Source of the DNA: CAG-390 sp964522215
GTDB lineage: Bacteria; Bacillota; Clostridia; Oscillospirales; CAG-272
Direction of reading: 5' to 3'
DNA: 53,325 nt
NCBI GenBank assembly: GCA_964522215.1
Contig: CAZFVR010000010.1
Span: forward strand, 1 to 53,325
A program made the position numbers and the translations under genes. Under the pieces are notes generated by a model. That model was not told the DNA's origin, searched no databases, and worked only from the letters and a program-made list of their open reading frames with translations. Below, in pieces: positions 42,539 to 51,558 of this stretch (its first letter is position 1; each line of letters begins with the position of its first letter).

Positions 42539-43252
42539 TTATGCCTTTATATCGTCACTTGCGCCATCGGCACCTGTCTTTTGCTGTCCGCGGCCGAAGT
42601 TTTGAACTATCCCTATCAGCTGACCGGAGATCAATACTGTCATCAGCGAATAGGCTATATTTTTTATCGGTATGTAGCTCAGCGACATCAGCAAAACGAT
42701 AAGATCGCTTGCAAGATATATCACCTGAATCTTTGTGTGTAAAAGCTTAGATAGGCTCAGGGCCAGCGCATCATCGCCGCCGGGGGCGCCGCCAACGCGA
42801 ACACAAAGACCAACTCCAATACCCACAAACAGCGCGCCGACAATTGCTGCCACAAAGGGCATTTCGGCTATTTGCGGGAACAATGGAGGGAACACCTCGA
42901 ATATCTTATACGATATCGAAAAGCCGCCTGCCGCGACCACAGAGTAAGCCAAAAAGCTCTTGCCGAGCGAACGCCACCCAAGTATATAGCAGGCAGCATT
43001 AAGTATCAAGCCGGAGAGTGACGGTGAGATATCGAACCATTGCTGTAAAAGCAGGGTGAGCCCCAAAACGCCGCCCTCGGTAACGCCGGAAAGCGAATGG
43101 ATGTTATACAGCCCAAAGGAGAGTATAGCACTGCCTATCATGCAGATGATGCACCCGCGGGCGTTGATTCCAAGTGATTTAATAAAAGCTGTAAGTTTGT
43201 TTTTTTGACCGTTGCCACGATCATGGCGAGAGTATCTTTTTAAAATTTTTAT
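42539..43252 (-). CDS. YitT family membrane protein
   Basis: Membrane protein with about five to six helices. The motif ILSFGLYNIHSLSGVTEGGVLG and the segment GLCVRVGGAPGGDDALALSLSK are typical of the YitT/DUF161 family; a C-terminal DUF2179 domain is missing, so it is a short version. The start is unusual: no ATG, GTG or TTG follows the ribosome site AAAGGA (43258-43263, minus strand). The next in-frame codons are ATA (43252) and ATT (43246). A TTG at 43342 opens the frame but is itself the -35 box. The true start may be ATT or ATA, or lie at ATG 43224 if the A7 run at 43200-43206 is slipped. Confidence 0.75.
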   Translation of the reverse strand: MKILKRYSRHDRGNGQKNKLTAFIKSLGINARGCIICMIGSAILSFGLYNIHSLSGVTEGGVLGLTLLLQQWFDISPSLSGLILNAACYILGWRSLGKSFLAYSVVAAGGFSISYKIFEVFPPLFPQIAEMPFVAAIVGALFVGIGVGLCVRVGGAPGGDDALALSLSKLLHTKIQVIYLASDLIVLLMSLSYIPIKNIAYSLMTVLISGQLIGIVQNFGRGQQKTGADGASDDIKA

Positions 43253-43313
43253 GTCATTCCTTTCGCGTGCCTGATTTGCGCCGCATTTTGCGCAGGGGCA
43301 CAATACAATTTTA

Positions 43314-43342
43314 ATTATATCATATATGAGTGGGAATGTCAA
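43314..43342 (-). promoter_or_regulatory. Sigma-A promoter of the YitT gene
   Basis: Minus strand: perfect TTGACA (43337-43342), 17-nt spacer, perfect TATAAT (43314-43319). Its position excludes the TTG at 43342 as the start codon. Confidence 0.85.
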
Positions 43343-43362
43343 ATAATATATTTTTATAGATA

Positions 43363-43962
43363 TCAGAGCTTCGATAACACCTCTACCGCGCTTCCGTCGG
43401 CTATTGCGGTGTGTTTGCCTGGCAGTGAAGCTGACGCGAGATCTTTTACGGGTGTATCGCTCCCGAACTCGGATAAAAGCATCAAGATCCGCGGCGCCGG
43501 TATTCGGTCGAAGACAAGCAGGGAGACATCGCCTGCCTCTTTTGATATATAAGCCGTGGAGGCGGGCAGATCTGCGCCTATGCCGCTGATGGCACGGCAG
43601 GCGGCAAGCATGTCGCTTATGTCATCAAATGCTACCTCATAGGACCCGGCAGCGGGCGTATTCGTATCTTTCTTATTTGGTGATGCATTCAGCGTTGCTG
43701 TTGCGGTCGTACTTGACTCGTCAAGCTTTGTTATGTAAAGCTCGCCCCCGCCGTCGCGGCAGGGATAGTATTGCATACACAGCCGCTCACCGTCAGCACA
43801 AAAGCCTATCCTGCCGCGCACATCGCGCAGCATCTCGCCAAGGCAATGATTTATATCCTGACCGATCATGCTGCTGTCCAGACCGCAAAGGTCATATCTT
43901 ATCATATCATCGCCGGAAAGCGTTATCTTGAGCTTGCGCTCGTTTATCAAAATCAGTTCCAT
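43363..43962 (-). CDS. mecA: Adaptor protein MecA
   Basis: A 199-residue protein: N-terminal domain beginning MELILINERKLKITLSGDDM, a linker of about 25 residues rich in Ser, Thr, Lys and Asn, and a C-terminal domain with SYEVAFDDISDMLAACRAI, the usual MecA C-terminal signature. In Bacillus MecA targets substrates such as ComK to ClpC by binding the N-domain and middle domain. A ClpC-type ATPase lies 2 kb away, but it lacks the N-domain. It has its own promoter at 44042-44070. Confidence 0.85.
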   Translation of the reverse strand: MELILINERKLKITLSGDDMIRYDLCGLDSSMIGQDINHCLGEMLRDVRGRIGFCADGERLCMQYYPCRDGGGELYITKLDESSTTATATLNASPNKKDTNTPAAGSYEVAFDDISDMLAACRAISGIGADLPASTAYISKEAGDVSLLVFDRIPAPRILMLLSEFGSDTPVKDLASASLPGKHTAIADGSAVEVLSKL

Positions 43963-44041
43963 AAGTATAGCTGTCCCAGTACCGCACGGCGGTCTTTGGA
44001 GCTGTATTCGGCATAGCCGTCTCCATGGGTTCCTCTATATT

Positions 44042-44070
44042 ATTATAATCACTATCTACTAATAATGTAA
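44042..44070 (-). promoter_or_regulatory. Sigma-A promoter of mecA
   Basis: Minus strand: TTACAT (44065-44070), 17-nt spacer, TATAAT (44042-44047). The leader to the start codon is about 75 nt. Confidence 0.65.
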
Positions 44071-44091
44071 CCCCTAAAATAATGGAATATC

Positions 44092-44132
44092 AAAAAAACG
44101 GCCATGGCGCTGTATTGGCGCAGCACGGCCGT
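44092..44132 (-). terminator. Rho-independent terminator of the radical SAM gene
   Basis: Minus-strand stem ACGGCC...GGCCGT (44127-44132 with 44098-44103) with an inner GCTG/CAGC stem, followed by a T7 run (44092-44098). Confidence 0.75.
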
Positions 44133-44154
44133 GTCGTGTATGGGATGGCTTGTT

Positions 44155-45141
44155 TTATGATCCGCGTGAGGAATAAAGTCTCCCTTGAAAGGTATCTTTT
44201 GAATACATCAGCTTGTCTATATCGTTTATAACGGTGGTCTTGCGGCGGCTCCAATCCGGTGCTATCAGATCATCTGCGATCCCGTCTCCCGTCAGCCTTG
44301 TGATAACCGTGTCTGGCGGGAGAAGCTCAAGTGCTGATACGACAAGCGATATATATCTTTCGCGGTCCAGCGGCGTGTACTCGCCGCGCAGATACATCTC
44401 CTCCATGCGGGTGTGGCGTAAAACATGCAAAAGATGCAGCTTTACCATATCGGGGCGTAGCTTTGCCACATCGGCGACGGTCCTCAGCATCATCTCGTCA
44501 TCCTCGCTCGGCAGACCGAGGATGATGTGTACACATATCGTTATCCTGTCGGATACGCGCCGCAAACGCGTGTATCCTTGCTCAAATTCAAAAAAGTCGT
44601 GTCCGCGACCGATAAGTGCTGCGGTTGCATCGTTTGAGCTTTGCAGTCCAAGCTCTACGGTGAGATCGGTAAGCTCTGCTATCTTTGCCAGCATGTCGCA
44701 TATGTCATCGGGCAGACAGTCTGCTCTTGTTGCGATATCAAGCCCCACGGCGCCGTCATATTGCGCCGCCGCTCTGAACATGGGTTCAAGCACCTCCCGC
44801 GGAGCATAGGTGTTTGTATGCGCTTGAAAATATGGGATGGTCTTTGCCGTGCTCCATTTAGAGGATAGTGAAGCTCGGCCTATCCTGTATTGTTCATCTA
44901 TCGAGAATCCCGCGGGGACGGAGTCTCCGCTTCCGCGCGGTGAGCAATAAATGCAACCGCCGCGGCCGCACCTGCCATCTATATTCGGGCAGGTAAGACC
45001 CGCATCAAGCGGGATCTTTACGCATCTTGTACCGTATTTTTGGCGGCAATAATATTCATATGTGTAGTACCGCTTGTTGGTGTCGCTGTACCGGTAGGGA
45101 TTTGTCAGCCTTTGCGGTATATGCGCGGTCTTGGTCTTCAT
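44155..45141 (-). CDS. TIGR01212 family radical SAM protein (YhcC-like)
   Basis: A 328-residue radical SAM protein. The cluster-binding Cys lie in CPNIDGRCGRGGCIYC, which is the pattern of the Elp3-related YhcC/TIGR01212 family. LGLQSSNDAT and VHIILGLPSEDDEMM are later core motifs. The substrate is unknown; family members are related to enzymes acting on tRNA or small molecules. ATG 45141 with AAAGGA upstream is chosen over the in-frame ATG at 45222, which lies upstream of the terminator hairpin of the previous gene. Confidence 0.88.
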   Translation of the reverse strand: MKTKTAHIPQRLTNPYRYSDTNKRYYTYEYYCRQKYGTRCVKIPLDAGLTCPNIDGRCGRGGCIYCSPRGSGDSVPAGFSIDEQYRIGRASLSSKWSTAKTIPYFQAHTNTYAPREVLEPMFRAAAQYDGAVGLDIATRADCLPDDICDMLAKIAELTDLTVELGLQSSNDATAALIGRGHDFFEFEQGYTRLRRVSDRITICVHIILGLPSEDDEMMLRTVADVAKLRPDMVKLHLLHVLRHTRMEEMYLRGEYTPLDRERYISLVVSALELLPPDTVITRLTGDGIADDLIAPDWSRRKTTVINDIDKLMYSKDTFQGRLYSSRGS

Positions 45142-45165
45142 AGACTTGTATCCTTTATTTTTAAA

Positions 45166-45203
45166 ATTATCCGGATGCGACGTCTCACGCCGATCCGGAT
45201 AAT
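45166..45203 (-). terminator. Terminator of the aminotransferase gene
   Basis: Arms 45166-45176 and 45193-45203 pair perfectly over 11 bp around a 16-nt loop. On the minus strand it ends in TTTTAAAAA, 57 bp after the aminotransferase stop. The plus strand also runs into a T-tract. Confidence 0.6.
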
Positions 45204-45259
45204 TAATTTTTTTGATCTTCAATATTAGTATCGATCTATAAATGTCGTGAACATATCGA

Positions 45260-46558
45260 TCAGCTGTTTTTTAGCTTTCTCTCCATAAATATTTTTTCTA
45301 TCGCCGTCATCCTTACGCAGCAGGTCAAAACGTCCATGGCAGCTTGCAGTTCCTCGTTTGAAGGGAAGGTCGGCGCAAGACGAATGTTGGAATCATGCAG
45401 GTCGTTGCCGTAAGGATAGGTCGCGCCCGCTGTAGTCAGCTTGACACCTGCCGCAAGGCAAAGGTCAAATGTGCGTTTGGCGCATCCGTCGGGTGTATAA
45501 AGGCTTATAAAATATCCGCCCCTCGGGCGTGTCCAGCGTGCGGCACCGGTCCCCGCAAGATCTCGCTCAAGCGTGTTCAGTGTTATCTCAAACTTGGGTC
45601 TTATAAGTCCTGCCAACACCCTCATGTGGCGGTGAATGTTTTCCGCTGTGCCGAAGTATTTAACGTGACGTATTTGATTTATCTTATCAAAGCCGATGGT
45701 CTGCACACCAAGTATCGGTTTGATCTGCTCAAGGTTGCCGTCTGATGCGGCAAATATCGCCACACCGGAGCCGGGGAAGGATATCTTTGATGTGGAAGCA
45801 AAATAAAATACGTAATCCTCGGTGCCTTGCTTTTCGCATTCGGTAAAAATATCAAGCAAAACATCCGCATCATCATAAAGGTCATGCACTGCGTAAGCGT
45901 TGTCCCAAAAGATCCTAAAATCCGTTGCGGCGGGCTTTAATGCCGCGAAGCGGCGCACAGTCTCATCCGAATAGGTGATGCCGTCGGGGTTGGAATATTT
46001 GGGGCAGCACCAAATACCTTTTATCTGCGGGTCGGCACTTACAAGCGCCTCAACGGCATCCATATCAGGCCCGGTCGGCGTCATGGAAACGGTTATCATT
46101 TCAATGCCCAATGACTGGCATATCGCAAAATGACGGTCATAACCGGGGGAGGGGCAAATAAATTTTATCTTGCCTTGCTTTACCCAAGGTGCGGGACTGC
46201 CCTTAACACCGTAAAGCATTGCGCGTGCAACGGTGTCATACATGAGATTCAGCGATGAGTTGCCGCAAACGATTATGTTTTTCTCCGGGATGGAGAGCAG
46301 GTCGGAGAAAAGCTTTTTTGCCTCCGGAATACCCTCAAGCAGACCGTAGTTGCGGTAGTCTATGCCGTCAGCGGAGCGGCAATCCTCGGTCTTGGAAATG
46401 CAATCAAGCATTCCTGTCATAAGATCAAGCTGAGCCATACTCGGTTTGCCGCGGGAAAGATCCAGCTTAAGTCCGCGTTCGCAATAGCTACGGTACTGCG
46501 CTTGCAGATCTGAATATATCTCCGAAAGACGGGAGTCGGTCATTTCAGTATACTTCAT
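45260..46558 (-). CDS. Class I/II PLP-dependent aminotransferase (PF12897 aspartate aminotransferase type)
   Basis: A 432-residue enzyme. LDLSRGKPSMAQLDLM at the N-terminus, CGNSSLNLMYD, the segment CPKYSNPDGITYSDET and the PLP-Lys region FASTSKISFPGSGVA match the AspT-like aminotransferases first seen in Corynebacterium (PF12897). It probably interconverts aspartate and oxaloacetate with 2-oxoglutarate; other substrates cannot be excluded. It lies 170 bp after asnS on the same strand, giving a possible aspartate/asparagine link. Confidence 0.9.
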   Translation of the reverse strand: MKYTEMTDSRLSEIYSDLQAQYRSYCERGLKLDLSRGKPSMAQLDLMTGMLDCISKTEDCRSADGIDYRNYGLLEGIPEAKKLFSDLLSIPEKNIIVCGNSSLNLMYDTVARAMLYGVKGSPAPWVKQGKIKFICPSPGYDRHFAICQSLGIEMITVSMTPTGPDMDAVEALVSADPQIKGIWCCPKYSNPDGITYSDETVRRFAALKPAATDFRIFWDNAYAVHDLYDDADVLLDIFTECEKQGTEDYVFYFASTSKISFPGSGVAIFAASDGNLEQIKPILGVQTIGFDKINQIRHVKYFGTAENIHRHMRVLAGLIRPKFEITLNTLERDLAGTGAARWTRPRGGYFISLYTPDGCAKRTFDLCLAAGVKLTTAGATYPYGNDLHDSNIRLAPTFPSNEELQAAMDVLTCCVRMTAIEKIFMERKLKNS

Positions 46559-46728
46559 TTGGATATATGCCTTTCATAGTGTCCGATGGCGGCGGGGCAG
46601 GAGAGACCTATCCTCTGCCGTTCTGACACGTTTTTAATACTTAAAGTTGCCTCTCTCCCGCTTTTTGAGCCACGGTGCGCTGTACGCGGTGCGCAATGTG
46701 TGTCGTTTTTTATTTGAATTGCGAGAGA

Positions 46729-48123
46729 TCAAAAATCGGCACTGCCGGTGGTGCGGGGGAATGCCTCAACGTCGCGTATGTTGGCCATGCCTGTAACGTA
46801 CATGATCATGCGCTCAAAGCCAAGGCCAAAGCCCGCGTGCTTTGTACCGCCATAGCGGCGAAGATCGCAATACCAGCTGTACTGCGCGGGATCAAGACCA
46901 AAGCGGGTTATGGCCTCCTCAAGTTTATCAAGGCGTTCCTCGCGCTGTGAACCGCCTATCAGCTCGCCAACGCCGGGGACCAGCATGTCAGCGGCGGCTA
47001 CGGTCTTGCCGTCATCGTTTTGGCGCATATAAAATGCCTTGATGTCACGCGGGTAATCAGTAACAAAAACAGGCTTTTTAAATATCTGCTCGGTGAGATA
47101 TCTTTCATGCTCGGTCTGGAGGTCGATGCCCCATTTGACGGGATAATCAAACTTTTGACCGCTCTTTTCCAAAAGCTCAACGGCTTCCGTATAACTTACG
47201 CGACCAAAATCACTTGTAGTGAGGGCGGTGAGACGTTCGGTGAGTGTGTTATCGATAAATTTGTTAAAGAACTCTATCTCAGCGGGGCATTCGCGGAGCA
47301 CGGCGGAGATAACATATTTGACCATAGCCTCGGCGGTGTCCATATAATCGCCAAGATCCGCAAACGCCATCTCGGGTTCTACCATCCAAAACTCTGCGGC
47401 ATGGCGCTGTGTGTAGGAACGCTCAGCGCGGAAGGTGGGACCAAAGGTGTAAACGTTTGAAAACGCCATGGCAAAGGTCTCAACATTAAGCTGACCTGAA
47501 ACGGTAAGCCCTGTCTTTTTGCCGAAAAAGTCCTTGGAGTAATCGATCGCTCCATCCTCTGTGCGCGGCGGATCGTTAAGATCGAGCGTTGTAACCTGGA
47601 ACATCTCTCCCGCACCCTCGCAATCAGAGCCGGTGATGAGCGGGGTGTGGACATAAACAAAGCCGCGCTCGTGGAAAAAGCTGTGTATGGCGTAGGCAAC
47701 GCAGGAGCGAACGCGAAAAACTGCATTAAAGGTGTTACTGCGCGGGCGCAGGTGCGCGATGGTGCGCAGATATTCAAAGCTGTGTTTCTTCTTTTGCAGG
47801 GGGTATTCGGGGGAGGATGCACCCTCAAGCTCTACCGAATCCGCCTTAAGCTCAAAGGGCTGCTTGGCTTCGGGTGTGAGTACGAGCATTCCGTGTATCA
47901 CAAAGGATGCACCAACGTTCTGCTTTATGATATCGCGGTAGTTATCGAGCTTTGACTCCTCAATTACGACCTGCAGGTTCTTAAAATAAGATCCGTCATT
48001 AAGCTCTATAAAGCCAAATACGTTGCTTGAGCGTATGGTGCGCGCCCACCCTGCAACGGTTATGGGCTCCGCGGTGTAGGATGCGGCATCCGAGTAAAGC
48101 TGTTTGATCTCTGTGCGTTTCAT
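46729..48123 (-). CDS. asnS: Asparaginyl-tRNA synthetase
   Basis: Charges tRNA-Asn with asparagine. 464 residues: an N-terminal OB anticodon-binding domain (VAGWARTIRSSNVFGFIEL), then the class II core with TPLITGSDCEGAGEMF, motif 2 FRAERSYTQRHAAEFWM and motif 3 GFGLGFERMIMYVTG. The motifs and length fit AsnRS rather than AspRS (no GAD insertion). The leader of about 150 nt has no T-box sequence that I can see. Neighbouring genes include an aspartate-type aminotransferase. Confidence 0.95.
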   Translation of the reverse strand: MKRTEIKQLYSDAASYTAEPITVAGWARTIRSSNVFGFIELNDGSYFKNLQVVIEESKLDNYRDIIKQNVGASFVIHGMLVLTPEAKQPFELKADSVELEGASSPEYPLQKKKHSFEYLRTIAHLRPRSNTFNAVFRVRSCVAYAIHSFFHERGFVYVHTPLITGSDCEGAGEMFQVTTLDLNDPPRTEDGAIDYSKDFFGKKTGLTVSGQLNVETFAMAFSNVYTFGPTFRAERSYTQRHAAEFWMVEPEMAFADLGDYMDTAEAMVKYVISAVLRECPAEIEFFNKFIDNTLTERLTALTTSDFGRVSYTEAVELLEKSGQKFDYPVKWGIDLQTEHERYLTEQIFKKPVFVTDYPRDIKAFYMRQNDDGKTVAAADMLVPGVGELIGGSQREERLDKLEEAITRFGLDPAQYSWYCDLRRYGGTKHAGFGLGFERMIMYVTGMANIRDVEAFPRTTGSADF

Positions 48124-48281
48124 TGAATTTATATGTCCTTTCTTTTTTATGACACGGTGTTCTCACTGCGGCATATGGCCGAGATGATAATGAAATCAAT
48201 TGTGTGTGCCTTTAATGATCAGTATATGCCGTGCAATTCGGGACCGCGCACTCTGCAGGCGTGCAATGTGCAACAATCGAT

Positions 48282-48310
48282 ATTATAGCATATTACGACC
48301 GAAAAAGCAA
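48282..48310 (-). promoter_or_regulatory. Sigma-A promoter of asnS
   Basis: Minus strand: TTGCTT (48305-48310), 17-nt spacer, TATAAT (48282-48287). The leader is about 150 nt; it holds a duplicated TTGCACATTGCAC-like element but no T-box consensus. Confidence 0.6.
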
Positions 48311-48392
48311 GTTTAAAATACGAAAATTGCAAAAAAGTTTTGATTTATTCTATAAAAAATGCTGATATCCGTAAATGAGGGCGGCGGTGCCG

Positions 48393-50900
48393 TCAGTTCT
48401 TTGATGGTCGCTCGTTGTCATCATCCGCGGCATCTGTGCTTTCCCAAAAGTTTCGAAGCATGCCGGGGAGCGATGAGATATCGGATATCGTTTTTATATC
48501 CTGCCAGTGCGGCGGGAACAGGCCGTGCGCGGCAGGGGCTTCGGCGTATCCCGGGGATGGGGTATATGGCGGAGAGGTGTAGCGGTCGTCAGCCAGTATC
48601 ACCACACCGCGATCATCGCGGCGGCGTATAACACGCCCTGCAGCCTGCAAAACGCGATTCATGCCGGGATATGTATATGCGTAGTTGTAGCCGTCCTCTA
48701 CCTTGCTTTGGTAGTAGTCGCGTATAAGGTTACGCTCAAAGGATAGCCCCGGCAGTCCTACGCCGGCTATTATCACTCCTATCAGGCGGTCACCGGGGAG
48801 GTCAACACCCTCCGAAAAGCTGCCGCCAAGCACGCAAAAGCCAACACGCAGCTTTTGGTCATCTCCAAAAAACGCAATAAATGCATCACGCTCAGCAGGG
48901 GACATTTTTGGAGTTTGCTTTATGACCGATACCGATGGGTATTTTTTGGTGAACCTCGCGTGGACATCATCAAGGAATCGATAGGACGGGAAATAAACAA
49001 TATAATTTCCGGATCGCGCCGATGCTGTGGCTGCAATTATAGATGACATCCTGCCCACGCTCCGCTCGCGATCCTCAAAACGCGTGCTCATTGATGACAC
49101 GACACCGAGAAAAAGATTTTGCGGGGGGAATGGAGAGTGCAACGCAATATTTGAGGAGCTTTTGCCGCCGCCGAGTATCTCGGTAAAATAATCCGGCGGC
49201 ATGAGGGTGGCGGAGAAGAAGACTGCCGCGCGTATGCCTTGCATTGCCTCGTTTATCGGCTGAGCCGGATCGAGACAGTAGCGCCGCAGGAGAGTTCTGC
49301 CGTGAGAGATATCGATGTACGTGCGATATCCATCCCCCTCGGCATCTGTCGAACCGCGCCATTTGCGGCATATTCGTGACATCTGAGCACATGCGCTGAC
49401 GGCAGGGGAGGATTCCGGTGTTATGCCTGCAGTCCCTGTGCGAAGATAAGCATCACAGGCATCACCGAGCGCCGATATATATTTTTCCGCACCGCGATGT
49501 GTGTCATTGCCGACATAATAGCCTGTCTCGGTGCCGTCCTCCGCACGATAAAGATTATCCGAGCATAGCTCTCGCAGTTCTGCAAGGTACTTATATAGCT
49601 TATCCGAGCTTTTTTGCACACGCTCTCCGAGTGCCGGCAGATAGCAGGCAAAGGAATCAAGCATCGATGTACTGAACTCAAAGGAAAAAATATCTCGTGC
49701 ACGCTCGGGCAGGTTGTGGGCTTCGTCAACAAGGATCGCAGTGTCGTCTCCTGCATCACGTTCTATCAAGCGGCGACTGCGAACGGTGGGATCAAAAACG
49801 TAATTGTAATCGCATATCACCATGTCGCAAAGCTCGGAAAGGTCAAGTGACAGCTCGTATGGGCATATCCCTGCGGCGGAGGCGGAGGATATTATCAGTG
49901 TGCGCGTTAATCCGCGATAGCGTGAGAGGAGAGAACGTATCACCGCATTGCGCTTTGTGTAATAATCACGTGCAAACGGACATGCATCCGGGTTGCAATA
50001 AAGCCCGCAACTGCCGCTACCGGCAGCTGTTGGGTTTATGCAGGTCTGCTCACGTGAAAAAAGTGTTATGGTGCGCAACATCAGCCCCGCATTCGACAGC
50101 GCGGCGGCGGCTCTAAATGCCTCGTGGCGCGTGCTGGCTTTGGCGGTGAGATAAAGTATCCTGCCTATATGACCGCTCCCCAGCGCCTTTACAGCGCCGT
50201 AGATAGTGGATATCGTTTTGCCAATGCCCGTGGGGGCTTGAACGAACAGCCTGCGGCTGTTTTTTATCGATGAATAAACAGACCGTATCAATTCCTCCTG
50301 ACCGCCGCGCAGAGAAGTGTACGGGAATTTTGCCTGTGCGGCAGATGTGCGCCGTATAAGCTCGCGTTCGCGTTCGTCGAGCAGTCTGTCCGATATGTGA
50401 TCGATGGCGACAGCCAGATAAAAGCGCAGATCATCAATGTCGTATATCTTAAAAAATGAGCGCGTTTTTGCACCGTCCGGGGAGGCATAGGTCAGCCTGC
50501 AGCCTATTTTTTGCAGCCGGTACTCCTCGGCATACATCAATGCATAGAGCCGTGTCCGCGATGCGTGCTCTTCGGTGGGCGCGCCACCGAGCATTTGAGG
50601 AGAAACAAAAACTATCTCCTCCGCCTCCGCCGGGTGCATGCATTTGCCATCGCTTATCGCCGGGTGGATGATCGAGATCTGCCCGCACAGATGTATATTT
50701 ATCCCCATGTGCTGCGAGTCCAGAGTGAGTGGATGACATTTTAAAGCACCCTCGCCCGCACGTTGGAATATCAGCGGCGCGTGGTCGCCATCCACCTCTG
50801 TTGCGTGGCGGCGGTTGTCGATGTCTGCGGGTGGATATGCAAGACGGCAAAGCTCGCGTACATCTATGGTCAAAATATCACGGTCCTTGTCGAATCGCAT
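48393..50900 (-). CDS. DinG/XPD-type Fe-S DNA helicase with degenerate N-terminal nuclease-like domain
   Basis: An 835-residue SF2 helicase. Walker A APTGIGKT (222-229), Fe-S Cys at 287, 298, 302 and 307 (the QTC...SCGLYC...DACPF pattern), DEAH box DEAH 392-395, and C-terminal motifs with LRVGFCVLGGSFSEGVD and the QAAGRVIRR motif VI. Such COG1199 helicases unwind 5'-3' during repair. The first 180 residues resemble the Cas4/PD-(D/E)XK domain often fused to clostridial members (RLYALMYAEEYRLQKIG), but the GRIDG and EIK catalytic motifs appear as GQISII and EEIVFV. It is a monocistronic gene with its own promoter. Confidence 0.88.
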   Translation of the reverse strand: MRFDKDRDILTIDVRELCRLAYPPADIDNRRHATEVDGDHAPLIFQRAGEGALKCHPLTLDSQHMGINIHLCGQISIIHPAISDGKCMHPAEAEEIVFVSPQMLGGAPTEEHASRTRLYALMYAEEYRLQKIGCRLTYASPDGAKTRSFFKIYDIDDLRFYLAVAIDHISDRLLDERERELIRRTSAAQAKFPYTSLRGGQEELIRSVYSSIKNSRRLFVQAPTGIGKTISTIYGAVKALGSGHIGRILYLTAKASTRHEAFRAAAALSNAGLMLRTITLFSREQTCINPTAAGSGSCGLYCNPDACPFARDYYTKRNAVIRSLLSRYRGLTRTLIISSASAAGICPYELSLDLSELCDMVICDYNYVFDPTVRSRRLIERDAGDDTAILVDEAHNLPERARDIFSFEFSTSMLDSFACYLPALGERVQKSSDKLYKYLAELRELCSDNLYRAEDGTETGYYVGNDTHRGAEKYISALGDACDAYLRTGTAGITPESSPAVSACAQMSRICRKWRGSTDAEGDGYRTYIDISHGRTLLRRYCLDPAQPINEAMQGIRAAVFFSATLMPPDYFTEILGGGKSSSNIALHSPFPPQNLFLGVVSSMSTRFEDRERSVGRMSSIIAATASARSGNYIVYFPSYRFLDDVHARFTKKYPSVSVIKQTPKMSPAERDAFIAFFGDDQKLRVGFCVLGGSFSEGVDLPGDRLIGVIIAGVGLPGLSFERNLIRDYYQSKVEDGYNYAYTYPGMNRVLQAAGRVIRRRDDRGVVILADDRYTSPPYTPSPGYAEAPAAHGLFPPHWQDIKTISDISSLPGMLRNFWESTDAADDDNERPSKN

Positions 50901-50950
50901 GGCGCCCCCACTCCAACTTACATTACATAAATAAAATAATGTTATTCTAT

Positions 50951-50979
50951 ATTATAACACTCATGAGGAGATAAGTCAA
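50951..50979 (-). promoter_or_regulatory. Sigma-A promoter of the Fe-S helicase gene
   Basis: Minus strand: TTGACT (50974-50979), 17-nt spacer, TATAAT (50951-50956). Confidence 0.75.
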
Positions 50980-51060
50980 CATTTATTTGCAACTGCGCTG
51001 TTATCAAGACAGAATGAGGGTCAGATCCTCTTAAAAACACAGTTTATTCACGATAACTTA

Positions 51061-51089
51061 TTGACATTCCAATATAAATGAGGTATAAT
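51061..51089 (+). promoter_or_regulatory. Sigma-A promoter of the marR-DUF5131 operon
   Basis: Perfect TTGACA (51061-51066) and TATAAT (51084-51089), spacer 17 nt. Confidence 0.85.
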
Positions 51090-51096
51090 AGTTAAT

Positions 51097-51108
51097 GCAA
51101 GTGAACTT
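51097..51108. promoter_or_regulatory. Possible MarR operator at the transcription start
   Basis: CAAGT-GA-ACTTG, an inverted repeat placed at about +1 to +12 of the promoter, where a MarR dimer could repress its own operon. Confidence 0.5.
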
Positions 51109-51124
51109 GTTGGCGGGAGCAATT

Positions 51125-51556
51125 ATGGATAAATACATGAACGCGAATATCGTATTTTCAAAATTCGCAAGAGATTATATGGAGCATAAAAAGGATCTGC
51201 CGATAAGGCCGAGCGAGATGGGGGTGCTTAACATCATCAGCCACCGTGAGGGCGATTTTACGCCGTTGATGCTCGCCGAGATGATAGGTGTATCAAAGCC
51301 TATGATCACGGCGCACATTCGCGCGCTCGGCAAAAAGGGGTATATCGTCAAGATTGGATCAAACGAGGACGGCAGAAGCTTTTTTGTTCGTCCCACTGAA
51401 AAGGGCAGAGCTCTTGCCGATGAATTTGAGGCAAGGCAAAAGGAACATTTAAAAATGATCGAATCATCGCTCGGTACGGCTGAATTTGACATGCTTGTGT
51501 GTCAACTCAGCAAAGCGCAGGCGGCGATCGAAAAGATAAATACAAAAGAGGTATAA
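51125..51556 (+). CDS. MarR-family transcriptional regulator
   Basis: A 143-residue winged-helix protein. The recognition region reads PSEMGVLNIISHREGDFTPL, then LAEMIGVSKPMITAHIRALGKKGYIVK and the wing GSNEDGRSFFVRPTEKG, the classical MarR arrangement with DGRS. ATG 51125 has GGGAG 5 nt upstream and is preferred to ATG 51095. A palindrome lies just upstream in the leader, so autorepression is likely. The gene is 2 bp ahead of the DUF5131 gene, which is its probable target. The ligand is unknown. Confidence 0.9.
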   Translation: MDKYMNANIVFSKFARDYMEHKKDLPIRPSEMGVLNIISHREGDFTPLMLAEMIGVSKPMITAHIRALGKKGYIVKIGSNEDGRSFFVRPTEKGRALADEFEARQKEHLKMIESSLGTAEFDMLVCQLSKAQAAIEKINTKEV

Positions 51557-51558
51557 AA

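Noticed and set aside
48124..48281. T-box leader for asnS
   Set aside because: The leader is long enough, but no GGGTGGNACCGCG-type element or specifier stem was found.
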